This document shows, piece after piece, positions 21,121-36,339 of a stretch of 64,000 bases of DNA. The DNA lies in contig NC_090944.1 of NCBI RefSeq assembly GCF_040807025.1, positions 3,996,068-4,060,067 on the forward strand, given 5' to 3'. A program made the translations under genes and the position numbers. How positions within the stretch are numbered: the first letter of the stretch is position 1; every line of letters begins with the position of its first letter. The notes beneath the pieces are model-generated. The model was not told where the DNA came from. It saw only the letters and a list, made by a program, of their open reading frames with translations, and made no database searches. The DNA comes from Struthio camelus. Taxonomy: Eukaryota; Chordata; Aves; Struthioniformes; Struthionidae.

Positions 21121-24100
21121 AACAGGCCCAACACCTCCAATACAAGCCCCAGATCCCCTCCGCACTCGCAAAACACACCCAGCACCCCCAACACAAGGCA
21201 CAGATCCCCTCTGCACCCCCACCACAAGCCCAGCACTCCCAACACAACGCCCCGATCCCGTACAGTACCCTCATGACAAGACCAGCACCCCCAACACAAC
21301 ACTCAGCTCCACTGAGCAGCCCGAAAACAAGCCGAGCACCCCCAACACAACACCCAGATCCCCCAAAACTAGGCCCAGCACCTCCAACACAATGCCCAGC
21401 TCCCCTCTGCACCCCCAAAACAAGGCTAGCACCCTGCATGACAATCCCAGCACCCCCAAAACAAGCCCATGATCCCCTCAGCACTCCCACAAGCCCAACA
21501 CAACAAACACACGGCCCAGATCTCCTCTGCACCCCCAACACAAGGCCCAGCACTCCCAAGACAAGGCCCAGAGCCCTCAGTACCCCCATGACAAGCCCGA
21601 CACCCCCACAACAAGACCCAGATCCCCTCTGCACACCCACCACTAGCCCAGCACTCCCACAACAAGCCCAGCACCCCCAGTGCAAGACCTAGCTCTCCTC
21701 AGCACCCGCACCACAAGCCCAGCACCCCCAACACAACGCCCAGATCCCCTCTGCACCCCCACCACAAGGCCCTGATCCCCTCTGCACTCCCAAAACACAT
21801 CCAGCACCTCAAAAACAAGCCCCTGATCCCCTCAGTACCCCCAATACAAGGCCCCGATCTCCTCTGCACCCCCACTACAAGCCCAGCACCTCCAAAACAA
21901 TGCCCCGATCACCTCAGCAGCCGCACCACAAGCCCTGAACCCCCAACGCAATGCCCAGTTCCCCTCAGCACCCCTACCACAAGCCCAGCACCCCCAGCAC
22001 AATGCCCCGATCCCCTCAGCAACCCCAAAACAAGGCCCAGCTCCCCTCAGCAAACCCATTACAAGACCAGCTCCCCCGACACAAGGCCCACATCCCCTAA
22101 GCACCCCCAAAACAAGGCCCAGCACTCCCAACACAATGCCCCGATCCCCTTCAGTACCTCCAACACAATGCCCAGCTCCCCTCTGCACCCCCAAAACAAG
22201 GCTAGCACCCTGCATGACAATCCCAGCACCCCCAAAACAAGCCCATGATCCCCTCAGCACTCCCACAAGCCCAACACAACAAACACACGGCCCAGATCTC
22301 CTCTTCACCCCCAACACAAGGCCCAGCACTCCCAAGACAAGGCCCAGAGCCCTCAGTACCCCCATGACAAGCCCGACACCCCCACAACAAGACCCAGATC
22401 CCCTCTGCACACCCACCACTAGCCCAGCACTCCCACAACAAGCCCAGCACCCCCAGTGCAAGACCTAGCTCTCCTCAGCACCCCCACCAAAATCCCAGCA
22501 CACCAAACACAACGCCCAGATCCCCTCTGCACCCCCACCACAAGGCCCTGATCCCCTCTGCACTCCCAAAACACATCTAGCACCTCGAAAACAAGCCCCT
22601 GATCCCCTCAGTACCCCCAATACAAGGCCCCGATCTCCTCAGCACCCCCACCACAACGCCCAGATCCCCTCAGCACCCCCACCACAAGCCCAGCACCCCC
22701 AACACAATGCCCAGATCTCCTCTGCACCACGGAAAAAAAGGCCCAGCACCTCGAAAACATGGCCAGATCCCCTCAGCACCCCCACTACAAGCCCCGCATC
22801 TCAAAAACAATGCCCGAGATCCCCTCAGCAGCCCCACCACAATGCCCAGATCCCCTCTGCACCCCCAACGCAATGCCCACATCCCCTCAGCAACCCCTAT
22901 CACAAGCCCAGCACCCCCTACAAAATGCCCCGATCCCCTCAGCACCCCCACCACAAGCCCTGCACCCCCAACACAATGCCCCAGATCCCCTCAGCAACCC
23001 CAAAACAAGGCCCACATCCCCTCAGCAAACCCATTACAAGACCAGCTCCCCCGACACAAGGCCCACATCCCCTAAGCACCCCCAAAACAAAGCCCAGCAC
23101 CCCAAACACAACACCCCGATCCCGTTCAGTACCCTCATGACAAGACCAGCACCCCCAACACAACACTCAGCTCCACTGAGCAGCCCGAAAACAAGCCTAG
23201 CATCACCAACACAACACCCAGATCCCCAAAAACTAAGCCCAGCACCTCCAAAACAATGCCCAGATCCCCTCAGCACCCCCACCACTAGCCCAGCACTCCC
23301 ACAACAAGCCCTGCACCTCCAAAACAATGCCCAGATCTCCTCAGCACCCCCACCACAAGCCCAGCACCCCCAACACAATGCCCCAGATCCCCTCAGCTAC
23401 CCCAAAACAAGGCCCAGATCCCCTCAACAAACCCATTACAAGACCACCTCCCCCGAAACAAGGCCCACATCCCCTCAGCACCCCCAAAACAAGGCCCAGC
23501 AACTCCAGCACAATGCCCAGCTCCCCTCTGCACTTCCACAAAAAGCCCAGCAGCCTGCATGACAAGCCCAGCACCTCGAAAACAAGCCCCATATTCCCTC
23601 AGCACCCCCACAAGAAGGTCCAGATCCCCTCAGCACCCCCATGACAAGCCCAGATCCCCTCTGCACTCCCACAAGCCCAACACAACAAACACACAGCCCA
23701 GATCCCCTCTGCACCCCCATAACAGGCCCAACACCTCCAATACAAGCCCCAGATCCCCTCCGCACTCGCACAACACGCCCAGCACCCCTAACACAAGCCC
23801 AGATACCCTCTGCACCCCCACAACAAAGCCCAGCACACCAAACACAATGCCCAGATCCCCTAAGCACCCCCACCACAAGGCCCTGATCCCCTCTGCACTC
23901 CCAAAACACATCCAGCACCTCGAAAACAAGCCCCTGATCCCCTCAGTACCCCCAATACAAGGCCCCGTTCTCCTCAGCACCCCCACCACAACGCCCAGAT
24001 CCCCTCAGCACCCCCACCACAAGCCCAGCACCCCCAACACAATGCCCAGATCTCCTCTGCACCACGGAAAAAAAGGCCCAGCACCTCGAAAACATGGCCA

Positions 24101-24518
24101 GATCCCCTCAGCACCCCCACTACAAGCCCCGCATCTCCAAAACAATGCCCGAGATCCCCTCAGCAGCCCCACCACAATGCCCAGATCCCCTCTGCACCCC
24201 CAACGCAATGCCCACATGCCCTCAGCACCCCTATCACAAGCCCAGCACCCCCTACAAAATGCCCCGATCCCCTCAGCACCCCCAACACAAGCCCTGCACC
24301 CCCAACACAATGCCCCAGATCCCCTCTGCACTTCCACAAAAAGCCCAGCAGCCTGCATGACAAGCCCAGCACCTCAAAACAAGCCCCATATTCCCTCAGC
24401 ACCCCCACAAGAAGGTCCAGATCCCCTCAGCACCCCCATGACACAACCCAGATCCCCTCTGCACTCCCACAAGCCCAACACAACAAACACACAGCCCAGA
24501 TCCCCTCTGCACCCCCAT
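21121..24518 (+). repeat. Higher-order repeat B, copy 1 (3.4 kb)
   Basis: Aligns with the adjacent segment from 24,519 at an offset of 3,396-3,398 bp across nearly its whole length. It contains an internal tandem duplication of period 776 bp (for example 21,426 and 22,202). Confidence 0.8.
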
Positions 24519-27500
24519 AACAGGCCCAACACCTCCAATACAAGCCCCAGATCCCCTCCGCACTCGCAAAACACACCCAGCACCCCCAACACAAGGCACA
24601 GATCCCCTCAGCACCCCCACCACAAGCCCAGCACTCCCAACACAACGCCCCGATCCCGTTCAGTACCCTCATGACAAGACCAGCACCCCCAACACAACAC
24701 TCAGCTCCACTGAGCAGCCCGAAAACAAGCCGAGCACCCCCAACACAACACCCAGATCCCCCAAAACTAGGCCCAGCACCTCCAACACAATGCCCAGCTC
24801 CCCTCTGCACCCCCAAAACAAGGCTAGCACCCTGCATGACAAGCCCTGCACCCCCAAAACAAGCCCATGATCCCCTCAACACTCCCACAAGCCCAACACA
24901 ACAAACACACGGCCCAGATCTCCTCTGCACCCCCAACACAAGGCCCAGCACTCCCAAGACAAGGCCCAGAGCCCTCAGTACCCCCATGACAAGCCCGACA
25001 CCCCCACAACAAGACCCAGATCCCCTCTGCACACCCACCACTAGCCCAGCACTCCCACAACAAGCCCAGCACCCCCAGTGCAAGACCTAGCTCTCCTCAG
25101 CACCCGCACCACAAGCCCAGCACCCCCAACACAACGCCCAGATCCCCTCTGCACCCCCACCAGAAGGCGCTGATCCCCTCTGCACTCCCAAAACACATCC
25201 AGCACCTCAAAAACAAGCCCCTGATCCCCTCAGTACCCCCAATACAAGGCCCCGATCTCCTCTGCACCCCCACTACAAGCCCAGCACCTCCAAAACAATG
25301 CCCCGATCACCTCAGCAGCCGCACCACAAGCCCTGAACCCCCAACGCAATGCCCAGTTCCCCTCAGCACCCCTACCACAAGCCCAGCACCCCCAGCACAA
25401 TGCCCCGATCCCCTCAGCAACCCCAAAACAAGGCCCAGCTCCCCTCAGCAAACCCATTACAAGACCAGCTCCCCCAACACAAGGCCCACATCCCCTAAGC
25501 ACCCCCAAAACAAGGCCCAGCACTCCCAACACAACGCCCCGATCCCCTTCAGTACCTCCAACACAATGCCCAGCTCCCCTCTGCACCCCCAAAACAAGGC
25601 TAGCACCCTGCATGACAAGCCCAGCACCCCCAAAACAAGCCCATGATCCCCTCAGCACTCCCACAAGCCCAACACAACAAACACACGGCCCAGATCTCCT
25701 CTGCACCCCCAACACAAGGCCCAGCACTCCCAAGACAAGGCCCAGAGCCCTCAGTACCCCCATGACAAGCCCGACACCCCCACAACAAGACCCAGATCCC
25801 CTCTGCACACCCACCACTAGCCCAGCACTCCCACAACAAGCCCAGCACCCCCAGTGCAAGACCTAGCTCTCCTCAGCACCCGCACCACAAGCCCAGCACC
25901 CCCAACACAACGCCCAGATCCCCTCTGCACCCCCACCACAAGGCCCTGATCCCCTCTGCACTCCCAAAACACATCCAGCACCTCGAAAACAAGCCCCGAT
26001 CCCCTCAGTACCCCCAATACAAGGCCCCGATCTCCTCAGCACCCCCACCACAACGCCCAGATCCCCTCAGCACCCCCACCACAAGCCCAGCACCCCCAAC
26101 ACAATGCCCAGATCTCCTCTGCACCACGGAAAAAAAGGCCCAGCACCTCGAAAACATGGCCAGATCCCCTCAGCACCCCCACTACAAGCCCCGCACCACC
26201 AAAACAATGCCCCAGATCCCCTCAGCAGCCCCACCACAATGCCCAGATCCCCTCTGCACCCCAAATGCAATGCCCACATGCCCTCAGCAACCCCTATCAC
26301 AAGCCCAGCACCCCCTACAAAATGCCCCGATCCCCTGAGCACCCCCACAACAAGCCCTGCACCCCCAACACAATGCCCCAGATCCCCTCAGCAACCCCAA
26401 AACAAGGCCCACATCCCCTCAGCAAACCCATTACAAGACCAGCTCCCCCGACACAAGGCCCACATCCCCTAAACACCCCCAAAACAAAGCCCAGCACCCC
26501 AAACACAACACCCCGATCCCGTTCAGTACCCTCATGACAAGACCAGCACCCCCAACACAACACTCAGCTCCACTGAGCAGCCCGAAAACAAGCCTAGCAT
26601 CACCAACACAACACCCAGATCCCCAAAAACTAAGCCCAGCACCTCCAAAACAATGCCCAGATCCCCTCAGCACCCCCACCACAAGCCCAGCACTCCCACA
26701 ACAAGCCCTGCACCTCCAAAACAATGCCCAGATCCCCTCAGCACCCCCAACACAAGCCCAGCACCCACAACACAATGCCCCAGATCCCCTCAGCTACCCC
26801 AAAACAAGGCCCAGATCCCCTCAACAAACCCATTACAAGACCACCTCCCCCGAAACAAGGCCCACATCCCCTCAGCACCCCCAAAACAAGGCCCAGCAAC
26901 TCCAACACAATGCCCAGCTCCCCTCTGCACTTCCACAAAAAGCCCAGCAGCCTGCATGACAAGCCCAGCACCTCAAAACAAGCCCCATATTCCCTCAGCA
27001 CCCCCACAAGAAGGTCCAGATCCCCTCAGCACCCCCATGACAAGCCCAGATCCCCTCTGCACTCCCACAAGCCCAACACAACAAACACACAGCCCAGATC
27101 CCCTCTGCACCCCCATAACAGGCCCAACACCTCCAATACAAGCCCCAGATCCCCTCCGCACTCGCACAACACGCCCAGCTCCCCTAACACAAGCCCAGAT
27201 CCCCTCTGCACCCCCACAACAAAGCCCAGCACACCAAACACAACGCCCAGATCCCCTCTGCACCCCCACCACAAGGCCCTGATCCCCTCTGCACTCCCAA
27301 AACACATCCAGCACCTCGAAAACAAGCCCCTGATCCCCTCAGTACCCCCAATACAAGGCCCCGTTCTCCTCAGCACCCCCACCACAACGCCCAGATCCCC
27401 TCAGCACCCCCACCACAAGCCCAGCACCCCCAACACAATGCCCAGATCTCCTCTGCACCACGGAAAAAAAGGCCCAGCACCTCGAAAACATGGCCAGATC

Positions 27501-27916
27501 CCCTCAGCACCCCCACTACAAGCCCCGCATCTCCAAAACAATGCCCGAGATCCCCTCAGCAGCCCCACCACAATGCCCAGATCCCCTCTGCACCCCCAAC
27601 GCAATGCCCACATGCCCTCAGCACCCCTATCACAAGCCCAGCACCCCCTACAAAATGCCCCGATCCCCTCAGCACCCCCACCACAAGCCCTGCACCCCCA
27701 ACACAATGCCCCAGATCCCCTCAGCAACCCCAAAACAAGGCCCTGATCCCCTCTGCACTCCCAAAACACATCCAGCACCTCGAAAACAAGCCCCTGATCC
27801 CCTCAGTACCCGCAATACAAGGCCCCGTTCTCCTCAGCACCCCCACCACAACGCCCAGCTCCCCTCTGCACTTCCACAGAAAGCCCAGCAGCCTGCATGA
27901 CAAGCCCAGCACCTCA
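24519..27916 (+). repeat. Higher-order repeat B, copy 2
   Basis: Directly follows copy 1 and retains its internal 776-bp duplication (24,824 and 25,600). Its right part, 27,026-27,966, is itself duplicated next door at an offset of 941 bp. Confidence 0.75.
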
Positions 27917-28855
27917 AAACAAGCCCCATATTCCCTCAGCACTCCCACAAGAAGGTCCAGATCCCCTCAGCACCCCCATGACAAGCCCAGATCCCCTCTG
28001 CACTCCCACAAGCCCAACACAACAAACACACAGCCCAGATCCCCTCTGCACCCCCATAACAGGCCCAACACCTCCAATACAAGCCCCAGATCCCCTCCGC
28101 ACTGGCACAACACGCCCAGCTCCCCTAACACAAGCCCAGATCCCCTCTGCACCCCCACAACAAAGCCCAGCACACCAAACACAATGCCCAGATCCCCTCT
28201 GCACCCCCACCACAAGGCCCTGATCCCCTCTGCACTCCCAAAACACATCCAGCACCTCGAAAACAAGCCCCTGATCCCCTCAGTACCCCCAATACAAGGC
28301 CCCGTTCTCCTCAGCACCCCCACCACAACGCCCAGATCCCCTCAGCACCCCCACCACAAGCCCAGCACCCCCAACACAATGCCCAGATCTCCTCTGCACC
28401 ACGGAAAAAAAGGCCCAGCACCTCGAAAACATGGCCAGATCCCCTCAGCACCCCCACTACAAGCCCCGCATCTCCAAAACAATGCCCGAGATCCCCTCAG
28501 CAGCCCCACCACAATGCCCAGATCCCCTCTGCACCCCCAACGCAATGCCCACATGCCCTCAGCACCCCTATCACAAGCCCAGCACCCCCTACAAAATGCC
28601 CCGATCCCCTCAGCACCCCCACCACAAGCCCTGCACCCCCAACACAATGCCCCAGCTCCCCTCTGCACTTCCACAAAAAGCCCAGCAGCCTGCATGACAA
28701 GCCCAGCACCTCAAAACAAGCCCCATATTCCCTCAGCACCCCCACAAGAAGGTCCAGATCCCCTCAGCACCCCCATGACACAACCCAGATCCCCTCTGCA
28801 CTCCCACAAGCCCAACACAACAAACACACAGCCCAGATCCCCTCTGCACCCCCAT

Positions 28856-31020
28856 AACAGGCCCAACACCTCCAATACAAGCCCCAGATCCCCTCCGCAC
28901 TCGCAAAACACACCCAGCACCCCCAACACAATGCCCAGATCCCCTCAGCACCCCCACCACAAGCCCAGCACTCCCAACACAACGCCCCGATCCCGTTCAG
29001 TACCCTCATGACAAGACCAGCACCCCCAACACAACACTCAGCTCCACTGAGCAGCCCGAAAACAAGCCGAGCACCCCCAACACAACACCCAGATCCCCCA
29101 AAACTAGGCCCAGCACCTCCAACACAATGCCCAGCTCCCCTCTGCACCCCCAAAACAAGGCTAGCACCCTGCATGACAAGCCCTGCACCCCCAAAACAAG
29201 CCCATGATCCCCTCAACACTCCCACAAGCCCAACACAACAAACACACGGCCCAGATCTCCTCTGCACCCCCAACACAAGGCCCAGCACTCCCAAGACAAG
29301 GCCCAGAGCCCTCAGTACCCCCATGACAAGCCCGACACCCCCACAACAAGACCCAGATCCCCTCTGCACACCCACCACTAGCCCAGCACTCCCACAACAA
29401 GCCCAGCACCCCCAGTGCAAGACCTAGCTCTCCTCAGCACCCGCACCACAAGCCCAGCACCCCCAACACAACGCCCAGATCCCCTCTGCACCCCCACCAC
29501 AAGGCCCTGATCCCCTCTGCACTCCCAAAACACATCCAGCACCTCGAAAACAAGCCCCTGATCCCCTCAGTACCCCCAATACAAGGCCCCGATCTCCTCA
29601 GCACCCCCACCACAACGCCCAGATCCCCTCAGCACCCCCACCACAAGCCCAGCACCCCCAACACAATGCCCAGATCTCCTCTGCACCACGGAAAAAAAGG
29701 CCCAGCACCTCGAAAACATGGCCAGATCCCCTCAGCACCCCCACTACAAGACCCCAACCACCAAAACAATGCCCCAGATCCCCTCAGCAGCCCCACCACA
29801 ATGCCCAGATCCCCTCTGCACCCCAAATGCAATGCCCACATGCCCTCAGCAACCCCTATCACAAGCCCAGCACCCCCTACAAAATGCCCCGATCCCCTGA
29901 GCACCCCCACAACAAGCCCTGCACCCCCAACACAATGCCCCAGATCCCCTCAGCAACCCCAAAACAAGGCCCACATCCCCTCAGCAAACCCATTACAAGA
30001 CCAGCTCCCCCGACACAAGGCCCACATCCCCTAAACACCCCCAAAACAAAGCCCAGCACCCCAAACACAACACCCCGATCCCGTTCAGTACCCTCATGAC
30101 AAGACCAGCACCCCCAACACAACACTCAGCTCCACTGAGCAGCCCGAAAACAAGCCTAGCATCACCAACACAACACCCAGATCCCCAAAAACTAAGCCCA
30201 GCACCTCCAAAACAATGCCCAGATCCCCTCAGCACCCCCACCACAAGCCCAGCACTCCCACAACAAGCCCTGCACCTCCAAAACAATGCCCAGATCCCCT
30301 CAGCACCCCCACCACAAGCCCAGCACCCACAACACAATGCCCCAGATCCCCTCAGCTACCCCAAAACAAGGCCCAGATCCCCTCAACAAACCCATTACAA
30401 GACCACCTCCCCCGAAACAAGGCCCACATCCCCTCAGCACCCCCAAAACAAGGCCCAGCAACTCCAACACAATGCCCAGCTCCCCTCTGCACTTCCACAA
30501 AAAGCCCAGCAGCCTGCATGACAAGCCCAGCACCTCAAAACAAGCCCCATATTCCCTCAGCACCCCCACAAGAAGGTCCAGATCCCCTCAGCACCCCCAT
30601 GACAAGCCCAGATCCCCTCTGCACTCCCACAAGCCCAACACAACAAACACACAGCCCACATCCCCTCTGCACCCCCATAACAGGCCCAACACCTCCAATA
30701 CAAGCCCCAGATCCCCTCCGCACTGGCACAACAGGCCCAGCTCCCCTAACACAAGCCCAGATCCCCTCTGCACCCCCACAACAAAGCCCAGCACACCAAA
30801 CACAACGCCCAGATCCCCTCTGCACCCCCACCACAAGGCCCTGATCCCCTCTGCACTCCCAAAACACATCCAGCACCTCGAAAACAAGCCCCTGATCCCC
30901 TCAGTACCCCCAATACAAGGCCCCGTTCTCCTCAGCACCCCCACCACAACGCCCAGATCCCCTCAGCACCCCCACCACAAGCCCAGCACCCCCAACACAA
31001 TGCCCAGATCTCCTCTGCAC
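28856..31020 (+). repeat. Higher-order repeat B, copy 3, lacking the internal 776-bp duplication
   Basis: Aligns with copy 2 at offset 4,337 in its first part (24,671 to 29,008) and 3,562 in the rest (26,104 to 29,666). The difference of 775 bp matches loss, or never having gained, the internal duplication. Confidence 0.75.
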
Positions 31021-34000
31021 CACGGAAAAAAAGGCCCAGCACCTCGAAAACATGGCCAGATCCCCTCAGCACCCCCACTACAAGCCCCGCACCTCCAAAA
31101 CAATGCCCCGATCAACTCAGCACCCCTCTCACAAGCCCAGCACCCCCTACAAAATGCCCCGATCCCCTCAGCACCCCTATCACAAGCCCTGCACCCCCAA
31201 CACAATGCCTCAGATCCCCTCAGCAACCCCAAAACAAGGCCCAGATCCCCTCAGCAAACCCATTACAAGACCAGCTCCCCCGACACAAGGCCCACATCCC
31301 CTCAGCACTCGCACAACACGCCCAGCACCCCCAACACAAGGCCCAGATCCCCTCTGCACCCTGCATGACAATCCCAGCACGCCAAAAACAAGCCCCAGTT
31401 CCCCTCAGCACTGCCACACGCCCCACACAACAAACACAATGCCCAGATCCCCTCTGCACCCCCACCACAAGGCCCTGATCCCCTCTGCACTCCCAAAACA
31501 CATCCAGCACCTCGAAAACAAGCCCCTGATCCCCTCAGTACCCCCAATACAAGGCCCCGTTCTCCTCAGCACCCCCACCACAACGCCCAGATCCCCTCAG
31601 CACCCCCACCACAAGCCCAGCACCCCCAACACAATGCCCAGATCTCCTCTGCACCACGGAAAAAAAGGCCCAGCACCTCGAAAACATGGCCAGATCCCCT
31701 CAGCACCCCCACTACAAGCCCCGCATCTCCAAAACAATGCCCGAGATCCCCTCAGCAGCCCCACCACAATGCCCAGATCCCCTCTGCACCCCCAATGCAA
31801 TGCCCACATGCCCTCAGCACCCCTACCACAAGCCCAGCACCCCCTACAAAATGCCCCGATCCCCTCAGCACCCCCACCACAAGCCCTGCACCCCCAACAC
31901 AATGCCCCAGATCCCCTCAGCAACCCCAAAACAAGGCCCTGATCCCCTCTGCACTCCCAAAACACATCCAGCACCTCGAAAACAAGCCCCTGATCCCCTC
32001 AGTACCCGCAATACAAGGCCCCGTTCTCCTCAGCACCCCCACCACAACGCCCAGATCCCCTCTGCACTTCCACAGAAAGCCCAGCAGCCTGCATGACAAG
32101 CCCAGCACCTCAAAACAAGCCCCATATTCCCTCAGCACTCCCACAAGAAGGTCCAGATGCCCTCAGCACCCCCATGACAAGCCCAGATCCCCTCTGCACT
32201 CCCACAAGCCCAACACAACAAACACACAGCCCACATCCCCTCTGCACCCCCATAACAGGCCCAACACCTCCAATACAAGCCCCAGATCCCCTCCGCACTC
32301 GCACAACATGCCCAGCTCCCCTAACACAAGCCCAGATCCCCTCAGCACCCCCATAACAGGCCCAACACCTCCAATACAAGCCCCAGATCCCCTCTGAACC
32401 CCCACAACAAAGCCCAGCACCTCAAAAACAATGCCCAGATTCCCTCTGCACCCCCACCCCAAGGCCCTGATCCCCTCTGCACTCCCAAAACACATCCAGC
32501 ACCTCGAAAACAAGCCCCTGATCCCCTCAGTACCCCCAATACAAGGCCCCGTTCTCCTCAGCACCCCCACCACAACGCCCAGATCCCCTCAGCACCCCCA
32601 CCACAAGCCCAGCACCCCCAACACAATGCCCAGATCTCCTCTGCACCACGGAAAAAAAGGCCCAGCACCTCGAAAACATGGCCAGATCCCCTCAGCACCC
32701 CCACTACAAGCCCCGCACCTCCAAAACAATGCCCCGATCAACTCAGCACCCCTCTCACAAGCCCAGCACCCCCTACAAAATGCCCCGATCCCCTCAGCAC
32801 CCCTACCACAAGCCCTGCACCCCCAACACAATGCCTCAGATCCCCTCAGCAACCCCAAAACAAGGCCCAGATCCCCTCAGCAAACCCATTACAAGACCAG
32901 CTCCCCCGACACAAGGCCCACATCCCCTCAGCACTCGCACAACACGCCCTGCACCCCCAACACAAGGCCCAGATCCCCTCTGCACCCTGCATGACAATCC
33001 CAGCACGCCAAAAACAAGCCCCAGTTCCCCTCAGCACTGCCACACGCCCCACACAACAAACACAATGCCCAGATCCCCTCTGCACCCCCACCACAAGGCC
33101 CTGATCCCCTCTGCATTCCCAAAACACATCCAGCACCTCGAAAACAAGCCCCTGATCCCCTCAGTACCCCCAATACAAGGCCCCGTTCTCCTCAGCACCC
33201 CCACCACAACGCCCAGATCCCCTCAGCACCCCCACCACAAGCCCAGCACCCCCAACACAATGCCCAGATCTCCTCTGCACCACGGAAAAAAAGGCCCAGC
33301 ACCTCGAAAACATGGCCAGATCCCCTCAGCACCCCCACTACAAGCCCCGCATCTCCAAAACAATGCCCGAGATCCCCTCAGCAGCCCCACCACAATGCCC
33401 AGATCCCCTCTGCACCCCCAATGCAATGCCCACATGCCCTCAGCACCCCTACCACAAGCCCAGCACCCCCTACAAAATGCCCCGATCCCCTCAGCACCCC
33501 CACCACAAGCCCAGCACCCACAACACAATGCCCCAGACCCCCTCAGCAACCCCAAAACAAGGCCCACATCCCCTCAGCAAACCCATTACAAGACCAGCTC
33601 CCCCGACACAAGGCCCACATCCCCTCAGCACCCGCAAAACAAGGCCCAGCAACTCCAACACAAGCCCCAGATCCCCTCCGCACTCGCACAACACGCCCAG
33701 CACCCCTAACACAATGCCCAGATCCCCTCTGCACCCCCACAACAAAGCCCAGCACCTCAAAAACAATGCCCAGATCCCCTAAGCACCCCCACAACAAAGC
33801 CCAGCACCCCGAACACAACGCCCAGATCCCCTCAGCACCCCCATGACAAGCCCCGCACCCCCAACACAACACCCAGATCCCCTGCAGTACCCTCATGACA
33901 AGACCAGCACCCCCAACACAACACTCAGATCCCCCAAAACAAGGCCCAGCAACTCCAACACAACGCCCAGCTTCCCTCTGCACCCCCAAAACAAGCCCAG

Positions 34001-34214
34001 CACCCGCAACACAAGCCCAGCACCTCCAAAACAAGCCCATGATCCCCTCAACACTCCCACAAGCTCAACACAACAAACACACGGCCCAGATCCCCTCTGC
34101 ACCCCCATAACAGGCCCAACACCTCCAATACAAGCCCCAGATCCCCTCCGCACTCGCACAACACGCCCAGCTCCCCTAACACAAGCCCAGATCCCCTCAG
34201 CACCACTATGACAA
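30963..34214 (+). repeat. Higher-order repeat C, period 1,626 bp, two copies
   Basis: Positions 30,963, 31,220, 31,302 and 31,597 recur at 32,589, 32,846, 32,928 and 33,223. Copy 2 diverges from the expected continuation after about 33,500, so the right limit is approximate. Confidence 0.65.
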
Positions 34215-36339
34215 GTCCAGCACCCCCAACACAAGGCCCAGATCCCCTCTGCACCCCCACAACAAAGCCCAGCACACCAAACACAAAGCCCAGATCCTCT
34301 AAGCACCCCCACCACAAGGCCCTGATCCCCTCTGCACTCCCAAAACACATCCAGCACCTCGAAAACAAGCCCCTGATCCCCTCAGTACCCCCAATACAAG
34401 GCCCCGTTCTCCTCAGCACCCCCACCACAACGCCCAGATCCCCTCAGCACCCCCACCACAAGCCCAGCACCCCCAACACAATGCCCAGATCTCCTCTGCA
34501 CCACGGAAAAAAAGGCCCAGCACCTCGAAAACATGGCCAGATCCCCTCAGCACCCCCACTACAAGCCCCGCACCTCCAAAACAATGCCCCGATCAACTCA
34601 GCAGCCGCACCACAAGCCCTGAACCCCCAACGCAATGCCCAGATACCCTCAGCACCCCTATCACAAGCCCAGCACCCCCAACACAATGCCCCGATCCCCT
34701 CAGCACCCCCACAAGAAGGCCCAGATCCCCTCAGCAAACCCATTACAAGACCAGCTCCCCCGACACAAGGCCCACATCCCCTCAGCACTCGCACAACACA
34801 CCCAGCACCCCCAACACAAGGCCCAGATCCCCTCTGCACCCTGCATGACAATCCCAGCACCCCAAAAACAAGCCCCAGTTCCCCTCAGCACTCCCACACG
34901 CCCCACACAACAAACACAATGCCCAGATCCCCTCTGCACCCCCACCACAAGGCCCTGATCCCCTCTGCACTCCCAAAACACATCCAGCACCTCGAAAACA
35001 AGCCCCTGATCCCCTCAGTACCCCCAATACAAGGCCCCGATCTCCTCAGCACCCCCACCACAACGCCCAGATCCCCTCAGCACCCCCACCACAAGCCCAG
35101 CACCCCCAACACAATGCCCAGATCTCCTCTGCACCACGGAAAAAAAGGCCCAGCACCTCGAAAACATGGCCAGATCCCCTCAGCACCCCCACTACAAGCC
35201 CCGCATCTCCAAAACAATGCCCGAGATCCCCTCAGCAGCCCCACCACAATGCCCAGATCCCCTCTGCACCCCCAACGCAATGCCCACATGCCCTCAGCAC
35301 CCCTATCACAAGCCCAGCACCCCCTACAAAATGCCCCGATCCCCTCAGCACCCCCAACACAAGCCCTGCACCCCCAACACAATGCCCCAGATCCCCTCAG
35401 CAACCCCAAAACAAGGCCCACATCCCCTCAGCAAACCCATTACAAGACCAGCTCCCCCGACACAAGGCCCACATCCCCTCAGCACCCCCAAAACAAGGCC
35501 CAGCAACTCCAACACAACGCCCAGCTCGCCTCTGCACCCCCACAAAAATCCCAGCCCCCGCAACACAAGCCCAACACCTCAAAACAAGCCCAGATCCCCT
35601 CAACACTCCCACAAACTCAACACAACAAACACACAGCCCCGATCCCCTCTGCACCCCTATAACAGGCCCAACACCTCCAATACAAGCCCCAGATCCCCTC
35701 CGCACTCGCAAAACAGGCCCAACACCCCCAACACAAGGCCCAGATCCAATCAGCACCCCCACAACAAAGCCCAGCACCCCCAACACAACGCCCCGATCCC
35801 CTTCAGTACCCTCATGACAAGACCAGCACCCCCAACACAACACTCAGATCCCCCAAAACAAGGCCCAGCAACTCCAACACAACGCCCAGCTCCCCTCTGC
35901 ACCCCCAAAACAAGCCCAGCACCCGCAACACAAGCCCAGCACCTCCAAAACAAGCCCATGATCCCCTCAGCACTCCCACAAGCCCAACACAACAAACACA
36001 CGGCCCAGATCTCCTCTGCACCCCCAACACAAAGCCCAGCACTCCCAAGACAAGGCCCAGACCCCTCTGCACCCCCATGACAAGCCCGACACCCCCACAA
36101 CAACTCCCAGATCCCCTCTGCACACCCACCACTAGCCCAGCACCCCCACCACAAGCCCAGCACCCCCAACACAACGCCCAGATCCCCTCTGCACCCCCAC
36201 CCCAAGGCCCTGATCCCCTCTGCACTCCCAAAACACATCCAGCACCTCGAAAACAAGCCCCTGATCCCCTCAGTACCCCCAATACAAGGCCCCGATCTCC
36301 TCAGCACACCCACCACAACGCCCAGACCCCTCAGTCCCC

